Origin: JASLEW01 sp035544895
GTDB lineage: Bacteria > Acidobacteriota > Thermoanaerobaculia > Multivoradales > UBA5704
Direction of reading: 5' to 3'
NCBI GenBank assembly: GCA_035544895.1
Contig: DASZZM010000049.1
Span: 1-64,000 of the forward strand
Length of the DNA stretch: 64,000 nt
The notes under the pieces are model-generated. The model was given only the letters and a program-made list of their open reading frames with translations. It ran no database searches and was not told the DNA's origin. Below are positions 1 through 9,610 of the stretch, one piece after another. Made by a program: the position numbers and the translations under genes. Each line of letters opens with the position of its first letter. The first letter of the stretch is position 1.

Positions 1-136
1 CGTCCCCTTCCCCCCCGGAGGGGAGGGAAGGGGATCGAGGGGTTGCGGGGGGCGATCCGATAGATTGGAGGCCGCCATCGCCAGTTAGCGAGCGCTGTTT
101 CATACTTCGGGGCCGCCCACCGGCGGTGCCAACTAG
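1..136 (+). repeat. Dispersed GC-rich intergenic repeat, copy 1
   Basis: A nearly identical segment lies at 53567-53703 in the same orientation, and an inverted partial copy at 41961-42027. The unit opens with an inverted repeat (CCCCTTCC paired with GGAAGGGG about 14 bases later) that could form a hairpin, followed by GATCGAGGGGTTGCGGGG and a less conserved tail ending near AACTA. A short duplicate of the unit's first bases also sits at 169-186. It has no coding potential I would support. The left end may extend beyond the window. Confidence 0.8.
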
Positions 137-186
137 AAGGAAACTCTCCTGCCCCGAGAGGCTGGGGGCGTCCCCTTCCCCCCGGA

Positions 187-831
187 TCAGCCTGTCTCCG
201 CCGCCAGGCGGAAGTGGCGGGCCAGCGCCGCGGCGGTCTCCTCCTCGCCGGCCGCGCCGTCGATCACCCGGAACGGCAAGGACAGGGCGGCCGCCTGCGC
301 GGCCAGCTCACACGCCACCTCGTCATCGCGGGACATCCAGCCGGCGAAGGCGCGCTCCGGGTCCGGGCAGCGGCCGAGCAGCTCCGCCAGCCACGCGCCG
401 CGCCGCGGGTAATGGAGCCGCCGGAACTCCGCCGTGGCGATCAGCCAGCACGCCTGGTGGGGAGCGGAGACGACCTCGGCGATCCGCGCCGGCAGCAGGC
501 CCACCCCCTCGGCCAGCACCGGACCCGGCAGTTGCCGCAGGTCCTCCATCACCATCGCGAGCTCGTCCTCGTAGAAGAGCAGCAGCTCCCGTGCCTGTAC
601 CGCCGGCGGCCGCAGCCACAGCTCCTCGACCGGCACGTCCACGAGGCGGTGGAAGTTGGGGTGGCTCCCCGGCTCCGCCCGCCGGCGGTGCTCGGCGAAC
701 CGCTCGTCGCAGCTATACAGGGTGAGGCCATACTCGGCCGCGAGCGCCCGCGCCGCCGAGCTCTTGCCGGCGCACGCCGACCCGCCGAGCCACAGCACCT
801 TGGCCAGCTCCTCACGCAGTCGCGAAGACAC
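187..831 (-). CDS. P-loop kinase-like protein
   Basis: A 214-aa soluble protein. Near the N-terminus (about residues 16-25) it has a Walker A loop, GGSACAGKSS, followed by DERFAEHRRRA. That layout matches small nucleoside- or metabolite-kinase folds of the AAA_33 type, which transfer the gamma-phosphate of ATP to a small molecule. The substrate cannot be told from the sequence. The assigned start is GTG at 831 without a clear Shine-Dalgarno; an internal GTG at 798, just before the Walker loop, is an alternative. It is divergent from the glycosyltransferase at 978 and stands alone on its strand. The family call is moderately sure; the function is unknown. Confidence 0.6.
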   Translation of the reverse strand: MSSRLREELAKVLWLGGSACAGKSSAARALAAEYGLTLYSCDERFAEHRRRAEPGSHPNFHRLVDVPVEELWLRPPAVQARELLLFYEDELAMVMEDLRQLPGPVLAEGVGLLPARIAEVVSAPHQACWLIATAEFRRLHYPRRGAWLAELLGRCPDPERAFAGWMSRDDEVACELAAQAAALSLPFRVIDGAAGEEETAAALARHFRLAAETG

Positions 832-977
832 GCCCCAAGTCTAGCCCTCTACTACGCAGCCGGAGAGGGCCTGTCTCCGACCGCCAGCGATCGGCCTGGG
901 GCGAGGCACCTGCGGCAGATCCCTCCTGCCACGGAGCGGTGCGCGCGGTCCACGACGCAGTACACTCGACTCCGCGG

Positions 978-2732
978 ATGCTTGCGGACGATCTCGAAGC
1001 GGCGCGCTATCCGCCGGTCTCGCTGCCGGCGAGCGCCTTCGGCCCGCCGGCGGGCGGCAGCAACCCAGGCGAGCCCTGGGCGGACCTCGCCGACCTGCCG
1101 CGCCGCGGGCGGCTCGACCTCATCTGCCTGCGGCCGATCCACCACGTCCTGGAGTACGAAGAGCTCTATCGCCTGACCTCGGCGTTGCGGGCGCGGGCGC
1201 CGGAGCTGGTGCTGCATCTGTTTCTCAGATCGGCCTTGCGCGACCCCTCGCCCTTTGCCCTGCTGCCGGTGGATCGTGTCGCGCGTCTCGACGCCGGCGG
1301 CGGCCGCGGCGCGCTCGCCGCGGGCTTGCGCCGCCTCGCCGGCGAGCGCGACCCGCGGGCGGCGGCCGTGGTTCTGGCGCCCCCCGCGGGACGGCGCCAG
1401 ACGCGCATCGTGCTCCCCGGCGGCGGCGCCGCCTGGTCGGCCCCGCTCGGCTTCCGGACCGCCGGCTGCCGCGGCTGCTCCCGTTGCGGCGCGGCGAGCG
1501 CCAGCTTCCTGGCCGCGGTCTGCCGCGAATCGCCGCTGTGGAGGACAGCCGGGAGCGCGCCGCCGCCGCTCTCCCGGCGCCTCGCCGGGCGCCGGTTCCT
1601 GGTCCACCAGGCCCGCTTCCACATCGGCGACACCCTGTGGCTCACCCCGCTGCTGCGCGCGCTCCATGCCAACTACCTCCGGCCGCGGGTCACCCTCGTC
1701 GTCCCGCCGGCCGCCGCCATCCTGTTGGCCGGCAACCCCCATGTCTCCGACCTCCTCTGTTATGAGCCGCGCGACGGCGAGGAGGCGCGCGGGCGGGTGC
1801 TGGCCGCCCTGGCCGGCCGGCGCTTCGACGCCGCGCTCCTCGCTTTCACCCGCCGGCATGAAAGCGCCTGGCTGGCGCAAGCGCTTGCCGCTGCCGGTGT
1901 GCCGCGCCGCATCAACCTCGAGTACCACGACCCTTTCCTCGACTCTCGCCGGCCGTGGGAGCTCGCCACCCACGAAGGGTGGTTCTTCTGGGGGGCGCTG
2001 CCCAGCCCGCGGCTGCTCCTGCACGCGCTCGACCCCTTGCTGGCGGCCGGCGCGAGTGGCGGCCGGCGCGGCGGCCGCCGGCGCCTGGCCGGTCCGCTGA
2101 CGGCCTCGGAGCCCGGCGGTAGCGGAGAGAGGTCGGCGCTGGACGAGACCCGCCTGGAGCTCAATCTTCCGGCCGCGGCAGGGCGGCAGGCGGCCGAGCT
2201 CCTGCGCACGCGCGGCATCGGCGACCGGCTGTTTGCGGTCCTCGCGCCGGGCGGCCGCTCCTCGACGCGCTGGCCGGCGGCGAGCTTCGCCGGGCTGGCG
2301 GTGGCGCTGGCGGGCGAGCTCGGGCTTGCCGTTCTGATCGAAGGCAGCCCGGCGGAGACGCCCCTCCTGCGCGAGGTCGAGGCCGGCGTCGCGGCTCTCG
2401 CGTCCGGCGGCCGGGCGGCGCCGCCGGCAGGAAAGCGCGGCGCCATCCTGATCTGCCAGGATCCCCTGGACACCCTTGCGGCCCTGCTCGCGCGGGCGCG
2501 CCTGCTGATCGGCAACGACAGCGGCCCGCTCCACCTGGCCGCCGCCCTGGACGTGCCGGCGCTCTACTTCGCGCAGCGCGAGAAGCTCGTCCACTCGCAC
2601 CCCCGGGCGCGCGCCTGCTGGGCGCTGTTCGACGACTCGGCCAACGACCCGCGCCGCATCTCGGTCGAGCAGGCGCTGGGCGCCGTCCACGCCATGTTCC
2701 GCCAGGGCGTGATCGATGCGGCCCCGAACTGA
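978..2732 (+). CDS. Glycosyltransferase family 9 (heptosyltransferase-like) with extra N-terminal domain
   Basis: 584 aa. The C-terminal two thirds show the GT9 layout of ADP-heptose:LPS heptosyltransferases: HIGDTLWLTPLLRAL at about residue 212, APGGRSSTRWPAASF in the middle, and IGNDSGPLHLAAALDVPAL at about 510, the nucleotide-sugar binding face. Such enzymes add sugars to lipid-linked or protein acceptors on the cytoplasmic side. The first ~200 residues are not part of GT9; they include a CRGCSRCG cluster near residue 165 that could bind metal, and I do not recognise that domain. ATG at 978 is chosen over GTG at 939; neither has a strong ribosome-binding site. The gene lies 221 bp upstream of the copper-oxidase/radical-SAM operon on the same strand, so it may belong to it. 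Confidence 0.75.
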   Translation: MLADDLEAARYPPVSLPASAFGPPAGGSNPGEPWADLADLPRRGRLDLICLRPIHHVLEYEELYRLTSALRARAPELVLHLFLRSALRDPSPFALLPVDRVARLDAGGGRGALAAGLRRLAGERDPRAAAVVLAPPAGRRQTRIVLPGGGAAWSAPLGFRTAGCRGCSRCGAASASFLAAVCRESPLWRTAGSAPPPLSRRLAGRRFLVHQARFHIGDTLWLTPLLRALHANYLRPRVTLVVPPAAAILLAGNPHVSDLLCYEPRDGEEARGRVLAALAGRRFDAALLAFTRRHESAWLAQALAAAGVPRRINLEYHDPFLDSRRPWELATHEGWFFWGALPSPRLLLHALDPLLAAGASGGRRGGRRRLAGPLTASEPGGSGERSALDETRLELNLPAAAGRQAAELLRTRGIGDRLFAVLAPGGRSSTRWPAASFAGLAVALAGELGLAVLIEGSPAETPLLREVEAGVAALASGGRAAPPAGKRGAILICQDPLDTLAALLARARLLIGNDSGPLHLAAALDVPALYFAQREKLVHSHPRARACWALFDDSANDPRRISVEQALGAVHAMFRQGVIDAAPN

Positions 2733-2953
2733 CCCCTCCGGTCAACCGCGCTCAGGCCCGAGAATCGAGCAGCCCCTTGCCAACGGCGCGGTCTTGCGCT
2801 AGTTTTTCAAAGTTCTTAACCCCGGTCGGGGAGCTTGGCGGCCTTCGCCGGCGCGCCGTCTCCTGCTTCTCGTCGCCAAGCCGTAGCTGGTCGGCTCGGT
2901 CGCGCGATTCTTGGATTGCCTCGTCAGAGGCGTTTTCTGGGAGGAGGGAGCCC

Positions 2954-5900
2954 GTGTCCAGGTCCGCTTTGCCCGCCGTGGTCTCGGCAGCCGCGATCAC
3001 CGTCGTCACCGCAGTCTCGACGCTGGCGCCGCCCCCCTTGCCCGCCGCCGCGGCTCCGGCCGCGCGCCGCCCCGCCGTGGCGCCGTCCGCGCTCGCCGCG
3101 GCGCCAACGTCCTGCCTGCGCACTGTCACCGCCAACGTGGTCGCCCTCGACCAGCCGATCTGGCTCAACCGGCTCGGCGCGCGCATGCCCGGCGGCATGA
3201 TGTTCGCCCTGGCGCGGGACGTCGTCGACACCGGCGGGCGGACCTGCTACCCCGACCCGGTCAGCCAGTGCACGCCCGGCCAGGTGATGCTCGACCCCGC
3301 CAAGCGCCCGCGCCCGATCGTGCTGCGCGCCAACGAGGGGGACTGCCTGCAGATCGTGCTCACCAACCTGCTCAACCCGGCGGCTGGAAGCTATCCGCAG
3401 GAGATCAGCAGCGCCGTGCCTCAGGCCGAGGCGCAAGCAGAGCTACGCAAGCCCAAGAAGCTCCTGCGCTCGCAACCTCGCCAGGGCACGCCAGCGCCGC
3501 CCGCCGCCGCGCAGTGCGACCCGAGCACCACGACGTGCATGAGCCAGCCGACCACCCGCTCGGTCGGCCTGCACGCCATGGGCATGTCCTGGAGGAACGG
3601 CCCGCAGGACGACGGCTCGTTTGTGGGCAAGAACCCGGACAGCCTGGTGGCGCCCGGCCAGTCGAACAAGGCCAACCCCTACGTGCTCTTCGCCGACCAC
3701 GAAGGGGCCTACCTGCTCTATAGCTCTGCCGACGACTGGACGAACCCCACGGCCGGGCTCGGGGACGGCGGCACCCTCACCCAGGGACTCTTCGGCGCGG
3801 TCAACGTCGAGCCGACCGGCAGCCGCTTCGTCGGCTACCGGCGCGACCTGTCAGTGCCGGAGTGGTACCGCAGCCAGGTCACCGAGCAGGATCTCTGCCT
3901 GGCCAGCAAAGACGGCGTCTACGACCCGGCGACCGGGCTCTGCGCCCGCAAGGACCCCAGCACGCTCCCGGTCATCGACTACCAGGCGCTCTATCCGGAC
4001 GACTCCGCGCACTTCCCGCGGCGCAAGAGCCTCCCGATCCTCAACATGGTATGCACCGCCGCGGCCGCCGGCAAAGGGGCCTGCCAGCAAGGCGAGCTCG
4101 TCCACACCGACTTGACCGCGATCATTACCGGCCCTGGCGCCGGCCGCTTCCCGGCGAGCGAGCCCGAGCAGCCCGCCCTGCGCGCCGTCTACTCGCTGCC
4201 CAACCGGCTCGAGCCCTACCGCGAGTTCACCATCATCTATCACGAGAGCTTTTACGTGCAGCAGGCGTTCGGCGCGATCTACAAGAACCCGAACCTGCCC
4301 TCCCTCGGCAGCGCCGAGGACAACTTCGGCATCAACTATGGGATGGCCGCCATCGGCTCGGAGATCCTGGCCAACCGCCTGGGCGTGGGGCCGATGAAGA
4401 GCTGCTCGGAGTGTAAATACGAGGAGTTCTTCTTGAGCAGCTGGACCGTCGGCGACCCGGCGATGAACGTCGACAACCCGGCGTCCAACTGCGTGGACTC
4501 CCAGGGCGCCAAGCTCCTGGGCTGCGCGGCCTCGGTGGCCCGCTATCCGGACGACCCGTCCAACGTCTACCACGCCTACATGGCCGACCACGTGCGCTTC
4601 CGCGTCATGCACGCCGGGCCGGACCTGCACCACCTCCACCACCAGCACGCCCACCAGTGGCTGCACTCGCCCAACACCCCCAACGGCGACTACTCCGACA
4701 GCCAGTCGCTGGGGCCGGGTACCGCCTTCAGCATGGAGATGGTCTACAACGGCAGCGGCAACGTCAATCAGACGGCGGGCGACTCGATCTTCCACTGCCA
4801 CTTCTACCCCCACTTCGGCTCGGGGATGTGGTCGCTGTGGCGGGTCCACGACGTGCTCGAGCCAGGGACGATCCTCGGCGCCGACGGCAAGCCCGCCGAC
4901 CGCACCAACCCCTTCACCCACAAGAAGGAGCACACGCGCGCCCAGCCCGACGGCGAGATCGTCGCCGGTACGCCGATCCCGGCCCTGGTGCCGCTGCCGA
5001 CGCTGCCCATGGCGCCGCTGCCGGCGCCGGTGCGGCTGGCCGACCAGGGCAAGCGGGTCGAGGTGCAGCTCGTCGAGCGCGCGGGAGGCGACGGCGACTG
5101 GGTGAGCACTCTGCGCGGCGGAGAGCCGCCGCCCGGCAAGAGCTTCCTCAACCCCGGCTACCCCTTCTTCATCGCGGGGATCGCCGGCGACCGCGCGCCG
5201 CACCCGCCGCTCGACACCGCCTACGCCTGCTCGGACAACGGCGCGCGCTGCAGCCCGGTGATCGGCCACCTCGCGGCGGATCTGTCGGAGTGCCAGGACC
5301 CGGCCCGCGCGGTGTGCGAGCCGCTCGACGGCGGCCTGCCGCGCCACGTCGTCGCCGGCGGCAGCGCCGAGACGCCGCCGATCAACAACACCGATTTCAG
5401 CAAGCGGCTGACCAAGACCCACGCCCTCGAGCTGCCGGAGCAGGGGACGCAGATCGAAAAGCTCGCCATGCAGATCCACGGCCAGCGCCTGCACGAGACC
5501 TGTCTGCCCAGCGGCACCTGCAAGGGGGTGTGCTCGGACAACGGCGCCCCTTGCGGTCCGGAAGTGGGCGGCACGGCCGAGTGCCGGGACCCCGGCAGCG
5601 CCACCTGCGTCGACGAGCCGGTCACCTTCGTGCTCAATGGGCTGGGGCCGGCGCCGGGGGCGCCCTACGCCGATCCTTGCATCACTTTCGACCGCGAGGG
5701 GGGGCCGGCGGCCGAGTCCCTGCCGCCGCGGCGCTACCTGGCAGCCGACGTGCAGTTCGACGCCCTGTTCAACACCTCGGGCTGGCACTTCCCGCAGCAG
5801 CGCATCCTCACCCTGTGGGGCGACGTGCGCGACACCCTGGCGGGCAAGCGCGCGCCCGAGCCGCTGTTTTTCCGCGCCAACAGCAACGACTGCATCGAGT

Positions 5901-8900
5901 ACACCCTTGCCAACCTGGTGCCCAACGTCTACGAGCTCGACGACTTCCAGGTGCGCACCCCGACCGACATCCTGGGCCAGCACATCCACCTGGTGAAGTT
6001 CGACGTCACTTCCTCGGACGGGGCGGGCAACGGCTGGAACTACGAGGACGGCACCTTCGCGCCCAACGAAGTGACCGAGCGCATCGCGGCGATCAACGCG
6101 GCGGGCGGGCTCGACCGCTCGGAGCTGCCCGGCCTGCCGCAGCCCCTCAGGCTCGAGGCCAAGCCGATCAAGTTCTTCGGCGAGGGCCCGGGCGGGAGCT
6201 GGCTCGGGGCGCAGGCGTCGATCCAGCGCTGGTATGCCGACCCGCTGTACAACAACTCCGGCTTCTGCAGCGACAACCTCGCCGACTGCACGCTGATCGA
6301 CCTCCACAACTGCGCCGACAAGGACAAGGCCGTCTGCGAGAGCAGCGCCGGCTTCTGCTCGAACAACGGCAAGCGCTGCACCCTGGACAACTTCTTCAAC
6401 TGCCTCGAGCCCGGCAAGAGCAAGGACGACGTGGAGTGCAACACCATCCACGACCGCACCCTGCGCACGGTCTTCACCCACGACCACTTCGGGCCCTCGA
6501 CCCACCAGCAGGCGGGGCTCTACGCCGGCCTGGTGATCGAGCCGCGCGGCTCGCTGTGGAAGAGAAACGAGAGCGGCACCGTGTTCGGCGGCTTCGATCC
6601 CGCCACCGGCGACCGGGTCCCCAGCCGGACGGTGACCGACAACGGCGCGACGGTGCGCGACGGCGGCCCGACCACCTGGCAGGCGGTCATCGAGACCCCG
6701 ATCGCCAAGCAGAGCTTCCGCGAGTTCCTGATCGAGATACAGGACTCGACTCTCATGTACCAGCCTTTTGCCATCCCCGCCTTCATTGCCGACGTCCGCT
6801 CGCCGGCGGGCAAGCAGCAGTTCGAGGGGGGCGACCTCGGGCCCTGCACGGCCAGCCATGAGCCGTGCGGCTTCTGCTCGGCCAACGGCGTGTGCGTGAC
6901 CGCGGCCGGCCAGCTGGCCTCCCCGCTCACCCGCTGCCCGGTGCCGCCGCCGGGCCCCAAGCCGAGCGGGTTCCCGGACAGCCCGTGCACGGGCGGCGCG
7001 CAGTGCCAGCTCGCCGTGGGCCACCTGATCGCCTGCACGCCGGAGGAGCCGGCAGGCCTCGCCGGCTGCTCCAGCCAGGGAGGGATCCCGCCAGGGGTCA
7101 TCCAGTCGTGCAACTACGTCACCGGCGTGCCCGGCATCTCGTGGGCGAGCAAGGCAATCGACGTGAACGCCGCGACCCCCGAGATCATCACGTTTTTCGG
7201 CTCCACCAACAGCTTCTCGGTCAACTACCGCAGCGAGCCGCTCTTCCCGCGCACCTCCGATCCGGCGACGGGCCAGGCGCTGGCCGGGCAGCGGGGCGAC
7301 CTCGCCTTCGCCTTCAGCTCGCTCGCCGACCGCCCGAACCCGCGCGGCCAGGTCTGCTCGAGCAACCTGGGCAAGACGTGCAGCGGCACCGGGTCCGGCG
7401 GCTGCACCGGGGGCGGGCAGTGCCAGTGGGCCGGCTTCTGCTCGGACAACTACGCCCTATGCACGACCGACAACAAGGATCTGTGCGGCAATCGCCTCAC
7501 CGCGACGTGCCAGGGAGCCTGCCAGGCGCCGTCGAGCGGCGCCTGCGGACAGCCGTTCCCCTACCAGCCGCTCACCGCCGGACTGCAGAACGGCGACCCC
7601 TTCACGCCGCTCCTGCGCTCCTACGCCGGCGACGACGTCAAGGTGCGCGTCCTCACCGGGGCGCACATCAACCCGCACAACTTCACGGTCGAGGGGCTGA
7701 GCTGGCTGATGCAGCCCTCCTTCGTCGACTCGGGCTGGCGCAGCAGCCAGACGATGGGCATCTCCGAGCACTTCGAGTTCCTCGCCAAGATGCCGCCGTC
7801 GTTTGCCGGCCGGGCGTCGGGGTCCGGCACCGACATGCTCTACCAGGCTGGCGCGGCGGGCATCGAGGCGGCCGCCGGCAACTGGGGCCTGCTGCGCTCC
7901 TACTCCAGCCGGCAGGACACGCTCGCGCCGCTGCCCCAGAACCTGCCGGGCGCCGCTCAGGCTCTCGCCGCCTGCCCGCGGCAGGCGCCGGTGCGCGCCT
8001 ACGACGTGGTCGCCCTCTCCGCCTTCCAGGCCCTGGGTGGACCGCTGACCTATAACGCGAGCCAGAAGTTCGACAACAGCAACGCGATCCTGTTCTTCGA
8101 CAAGCGCGACCTCGCCTGCCCCCAGGGCAAACCGCTGTCGAGCTGCAAGCTGGGCAAGGGAGTCGCGCCCGAGCCCCTGGTGCTGCGCGCCGCGGCCGGC
8201 GACTGCATCAAAGTCACCCTGCACAACGCCATTCCCGCCTCGGGCTTCTGCTCGGACAATTCCGCGCAGGCGTGCACCTTCGGCTCCGTGGCCGGATGCC
8301 AGGACCCGCAGACCGCGGCCTGCGTGCCCTACGGCTTCTGCTCGAACGACCACACGCAGGCCTGCACGCCCGCCAACGCCGGCACCAACTGCGGCCCGAG
8401 CGAGGTCTGCCTGCCGCTGATCGACCTGGGGACGGGGACGGCGCAGGTGCTAACCCCCGCGGGCTGCGCGGTCGCCGATTACCCGCCGCAGCCCTCCAAC
8501 TGCGGAGCCGAGAAGTCCAACAACCCGCCCTGCTGCCAGCCCTCCTATACCTCGCAGTACGTCGGCCTGCGCCCCCAGCTGGTGAGCTTCGACAGCCAGA
8601 CCAGCGGCGGCACCAACGCCGGCCTCGACCAGGTCCAGACCGTGGCGCCCGGAGGACAGACCACCTATACCTGGTACGCCGGCCATCTCGACGCCGCGCA
8701 AGCCGATCCCTACATCCCGATCGAGTTCGGCGCCGCCAACCTGCTGCCTCCCGACGTCCTCAACCACTACGGCTTCGACCTCTTCGGCGGCCTGATCATC
8801 GAGCCGAAGGGCGCGACCTGGTCGCCGGTCCCCGGCTCTCCGCGTTCGCGCACCCGCGCCCTGGTCCGGTTCACCGACCAGGTGGGGAAGGCGAGCTCGT

Positions 8901-9610
8901 TCCGCGAGTTCGTCGTCTTCATCCAGGACGCCCTGTTCCAGAGGGGGGGCGCCATCGACGCGGTCAATTTCGGCAACGAGCTGCTCACGCCGGGAACGCG
9001 GCTGTGCGCGAGCTGCGACGCGAACGACAACTCCTGCATCCTCGCCGCCGAGTCGTTCAGCGGCTCGCCCGGCAGCTGCACCGCGGCGCCGTTCGTTCCC
9101 GCGACCCCGACCTTCCAGGCCTGCGCCGGCGAGGAGGTGCGCTTCCGCTTGCTCCATCCGGGGGGCATCAACACCAACAACGCCATCGAGATCTACGGCC
9201 ACAACTGGTCGGAGTCGCCCTACATGACCCGGCCCGAGCACTGCGAGGCGCCGACCACCCAGACCAACCTCTTCGCCTCGCAGATCATCGGCAACCAGAA
9301 CCTGTGCGGCGCCGGGGCCTTCAAGCTGACGCCCGATCATTCGGGCTTCTGGGACGCCAGCCTCAACTCCTGGCAGGGGGCGCACAACGGCCACGGCCCG
9401 AGCAATCACTTCGACATCCTGATCGCCAGCGCCGGCGGTCCCTTCGCGGTCCCCGGGGACTATCTCTACAGGAGCTATCCGGCCGACCACTTCAACCTCG
9501 GCGACTGGGGGATCTTCCGCGTCGTCAAGCCGAGCGACCCGGCGTGTCGCGCCCCCCAAGCGGCCAAACAGGCGGCGCGGCCGCGCAGCGCCGGCGGCGG
9601 TGGGCAGTAG
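2954..9610 (+). CDS. Secreted giant multicopper oxidase with Cys-rich repeats
   Basis: 2218 aa, several times larger than laccase. GTG at 2954 is preferred over an upstream TTG at 2777: GGAGGGAG precedes it and it gives a clean signal peptide (SALPAVVSAAAITVVTAV). Copper motifs are visible in two modules: HLHHQHAHQW (residues about 560-569) with FHCHFYPHFGSGM (613-625, holding type 1 Cys615, His620 and Met625), then GQHIH (1008-1012) with THDHFGPSTHQ (1175-1185). Later modules keep cupredoxin features with fewer His. Between modules are about nine four-cysteine repeats of the form GFCSDN-x3-C-x7-C-x7-C, probably disulfide-bonded spacers. Size and domain number resemble the giant MnxG/McoA-type oxidases known to oxidise Mn(II); that substrate is inference. 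It is the first gene of the operon and is followed by copper-delivery and electron-transfer genes. Confidence 0.85.
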   Translation: MSRSALPAVVSAAAITVVTAVSTLAPPPLPAAAAPAARRPAVAPSALAAAPTSCLRTVTANVVALDQPIWLNRLGARMPGGMMFALARDVVDTGGRTCYPDPVSQCTPGQVMLDPAKRPRPIVLRANEGDCLQIVLTNLLNPAAGSYPQEISSAVPQAEAQAELRKPKKLLRSQPRQGTPAPPAAAQCDPSTTTCMSQPTTRSVGLHAMGMSWRNGPQDDGSFVGKNPDSLVAPGQSNKANPYVLFADHEGAYLLYSSADDWTNPTAGLGDGGTLTQGLFGAVNVEPTGSRFVGYRRDLSVPEWYRSQVTEQDLCLASKDGVYDPATGLCARKDPSTLPVIDYQALYPDDSAHFPRRKSLPILNMVCTAAAAGKGACQQGELVHTDLTAIITGPGAGRFPASEPEQPALRAVYSLPNRLEPYREFTIIYHESFYVQQAFGAIYKNPNLPSLGSAEDNFGINYGMAAIGSEILANRLGVGPMKSCSECKYEEFFLSSWTVGDPAMNVDNPASNCVDSQGAKLLGCAASVARYPDDPSNVYHAYMADHVRFRVMHAGPDLHHLHHQHAHQWLHSPNTPNGDYSDSQSLGPGTAFSMEMVYNGSGNVNQTAGDSIFHCHFYPHFGSGMWSLWRVHDVLEPGTILGADGKPADRTNPFTHKKEHTRAQPDGEIVAGTPIPALVPLPTLPMAPLPAPVRLADQGKRVEVQLVERAGGDGDWVSTLRGGEPPPGKSFLNPGYPFFIAGIAGDRAPHPPLDTAYACSDNGARCSPVIGHLAADLSECQDPARAVCEPLDGGLPRHVVAGGSAETPPINNTDFSKRLTKTHALELPEQGTQIEKLAMQIHGQRLHETCLPSGTCKGVCSDNGAPCGPEVGGTAECRDPGSATCVDEPVTFVLNGLGPAPGAPYADPCITFDREGGPAAESLPPRRYLAADVQFDALFNTSGWHFPQQRILTLWGDVRDTLAGKRAPEPLFFRANSNDCIEYTLANLVPNVYELDDFQVRTPTDILGQHIHLVKFDVTSSDGAGNGWNYEDGTFAPNEVTERIAAINAAGGLDRSELPGLPQPLRLEAKPIKFFGEGPGGSWLGAQASIQRWYADPLYNNSGFCSDNLADCTLIDLHNCADKDKAVCESSAGFCSNNGKRCTLDNFFNCLEPGKSKDDVECNTIHDRTLRTVFTHDHFGPSTHQQAGLYAGLVIEPRGSLWKRNESGTVFGGFDPATGDRVPSRTVTDNGATVRDGGPTTWQAVIETPIAKQSFREFLIEIQDSTLMYQPFAIPAFIADVRSPAGKQQFEGGDLGPCTASHEPCGFCSANGVCVTAAGQLASPLTRCPVPPPGPKPSGFPDSPCTGGAQCQLAVGHLIACTPEEPAGLAGCSSQGGIPPGVIQSCNYVTGVPGISWASKAIDVNAATPEIITFFGSTNSFSVNYRSEPLFPRTSDPATGQALAGQRGDLAFAFSSLADRPNPRGQVCSSNLGKTCSGTGSGGCTGGGQCQWAGFCSDNYALCTTDNKDLCGNRLTATCQGACQAPSSGACGQPFPYQPLTAGLQNGDPFTPLLRSYAGDDVKVRVLTGAHINPHNFTVEGLSWLMQPSFVDSGWRSSQTMGISEHFEFLAKMPPSFAGRASGSGTDMLYQAGAAGIEAAAGNWGLLRSYSSRQDTLAPLPQNLPGAAQALAACPRQAPVRAYDVVALSAFQALGGPLTYNASQKFDNSNAILFFDKRDLACPQGKPLSSCKLGKGVAPEPLVLRAAAGDCIKVTLHNAIPASGFCSDNSAQACTFGSVAGCQDPQTAACVPYGFCSNDHTQACTPANAGTNCGPSEVCLPLIDLGTGTAQVLTPAGCAVADYPPQPSNCGAEKSNNPPCCQPSYTSQYVGLRPQLVSFDSQTSGGTNAGLDQVQTVAPGGQTTYTWYAGHLDAAQADPYIPIEFGAANLLPPDVLNHYGFDLFGGLIIEPKGATWSPVPGSPRSRTRALVRFTDQVGKASSFREFVVFIQDALFQRGGAIDAVNFGNELLTPGTRLCASCDANDNSCILAAESFSGSPGSCTAAPFVPATPTFQACAGEEVRFRLLHPGGINTNNAIEIYGHNWSESPYMTRPEHCEAPTTQTNLFASQIIGNQNLCGAGAFKLTPDHSGFWDASLNSWQGAHNGHGPSNHFDILIASAGGPFAVPGDYLYRSYPADHFNLGDWGIFRVVKPSDPACRAPQAAKQAARPRSAGGGGQ

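Noticed and set aside
939..977. Upstream GTG extension of the GT9 gene
   Set aside because: It would add 13 residues of no recognisable character; the ATG at 978 is simpler, though neither start has a good RBS.
2777..2953. 59-codon upstream extension of the oxidase from TTG
   Set aside because: It would place an Arg/Ser-rich stretch before the signal peptide and lacks an RBS; GTG 2954 has both.
3851..7024. A 1057-codon open frame on the minus strand inside the copper oxidase gene
   Set aside because: It is a by-product of high GC at third positions; composition is Arg/Val/Gly repeats with no domain, and the plus strand encodes clear copper motifs. Other long antisense frames were dismissed for the same reason.
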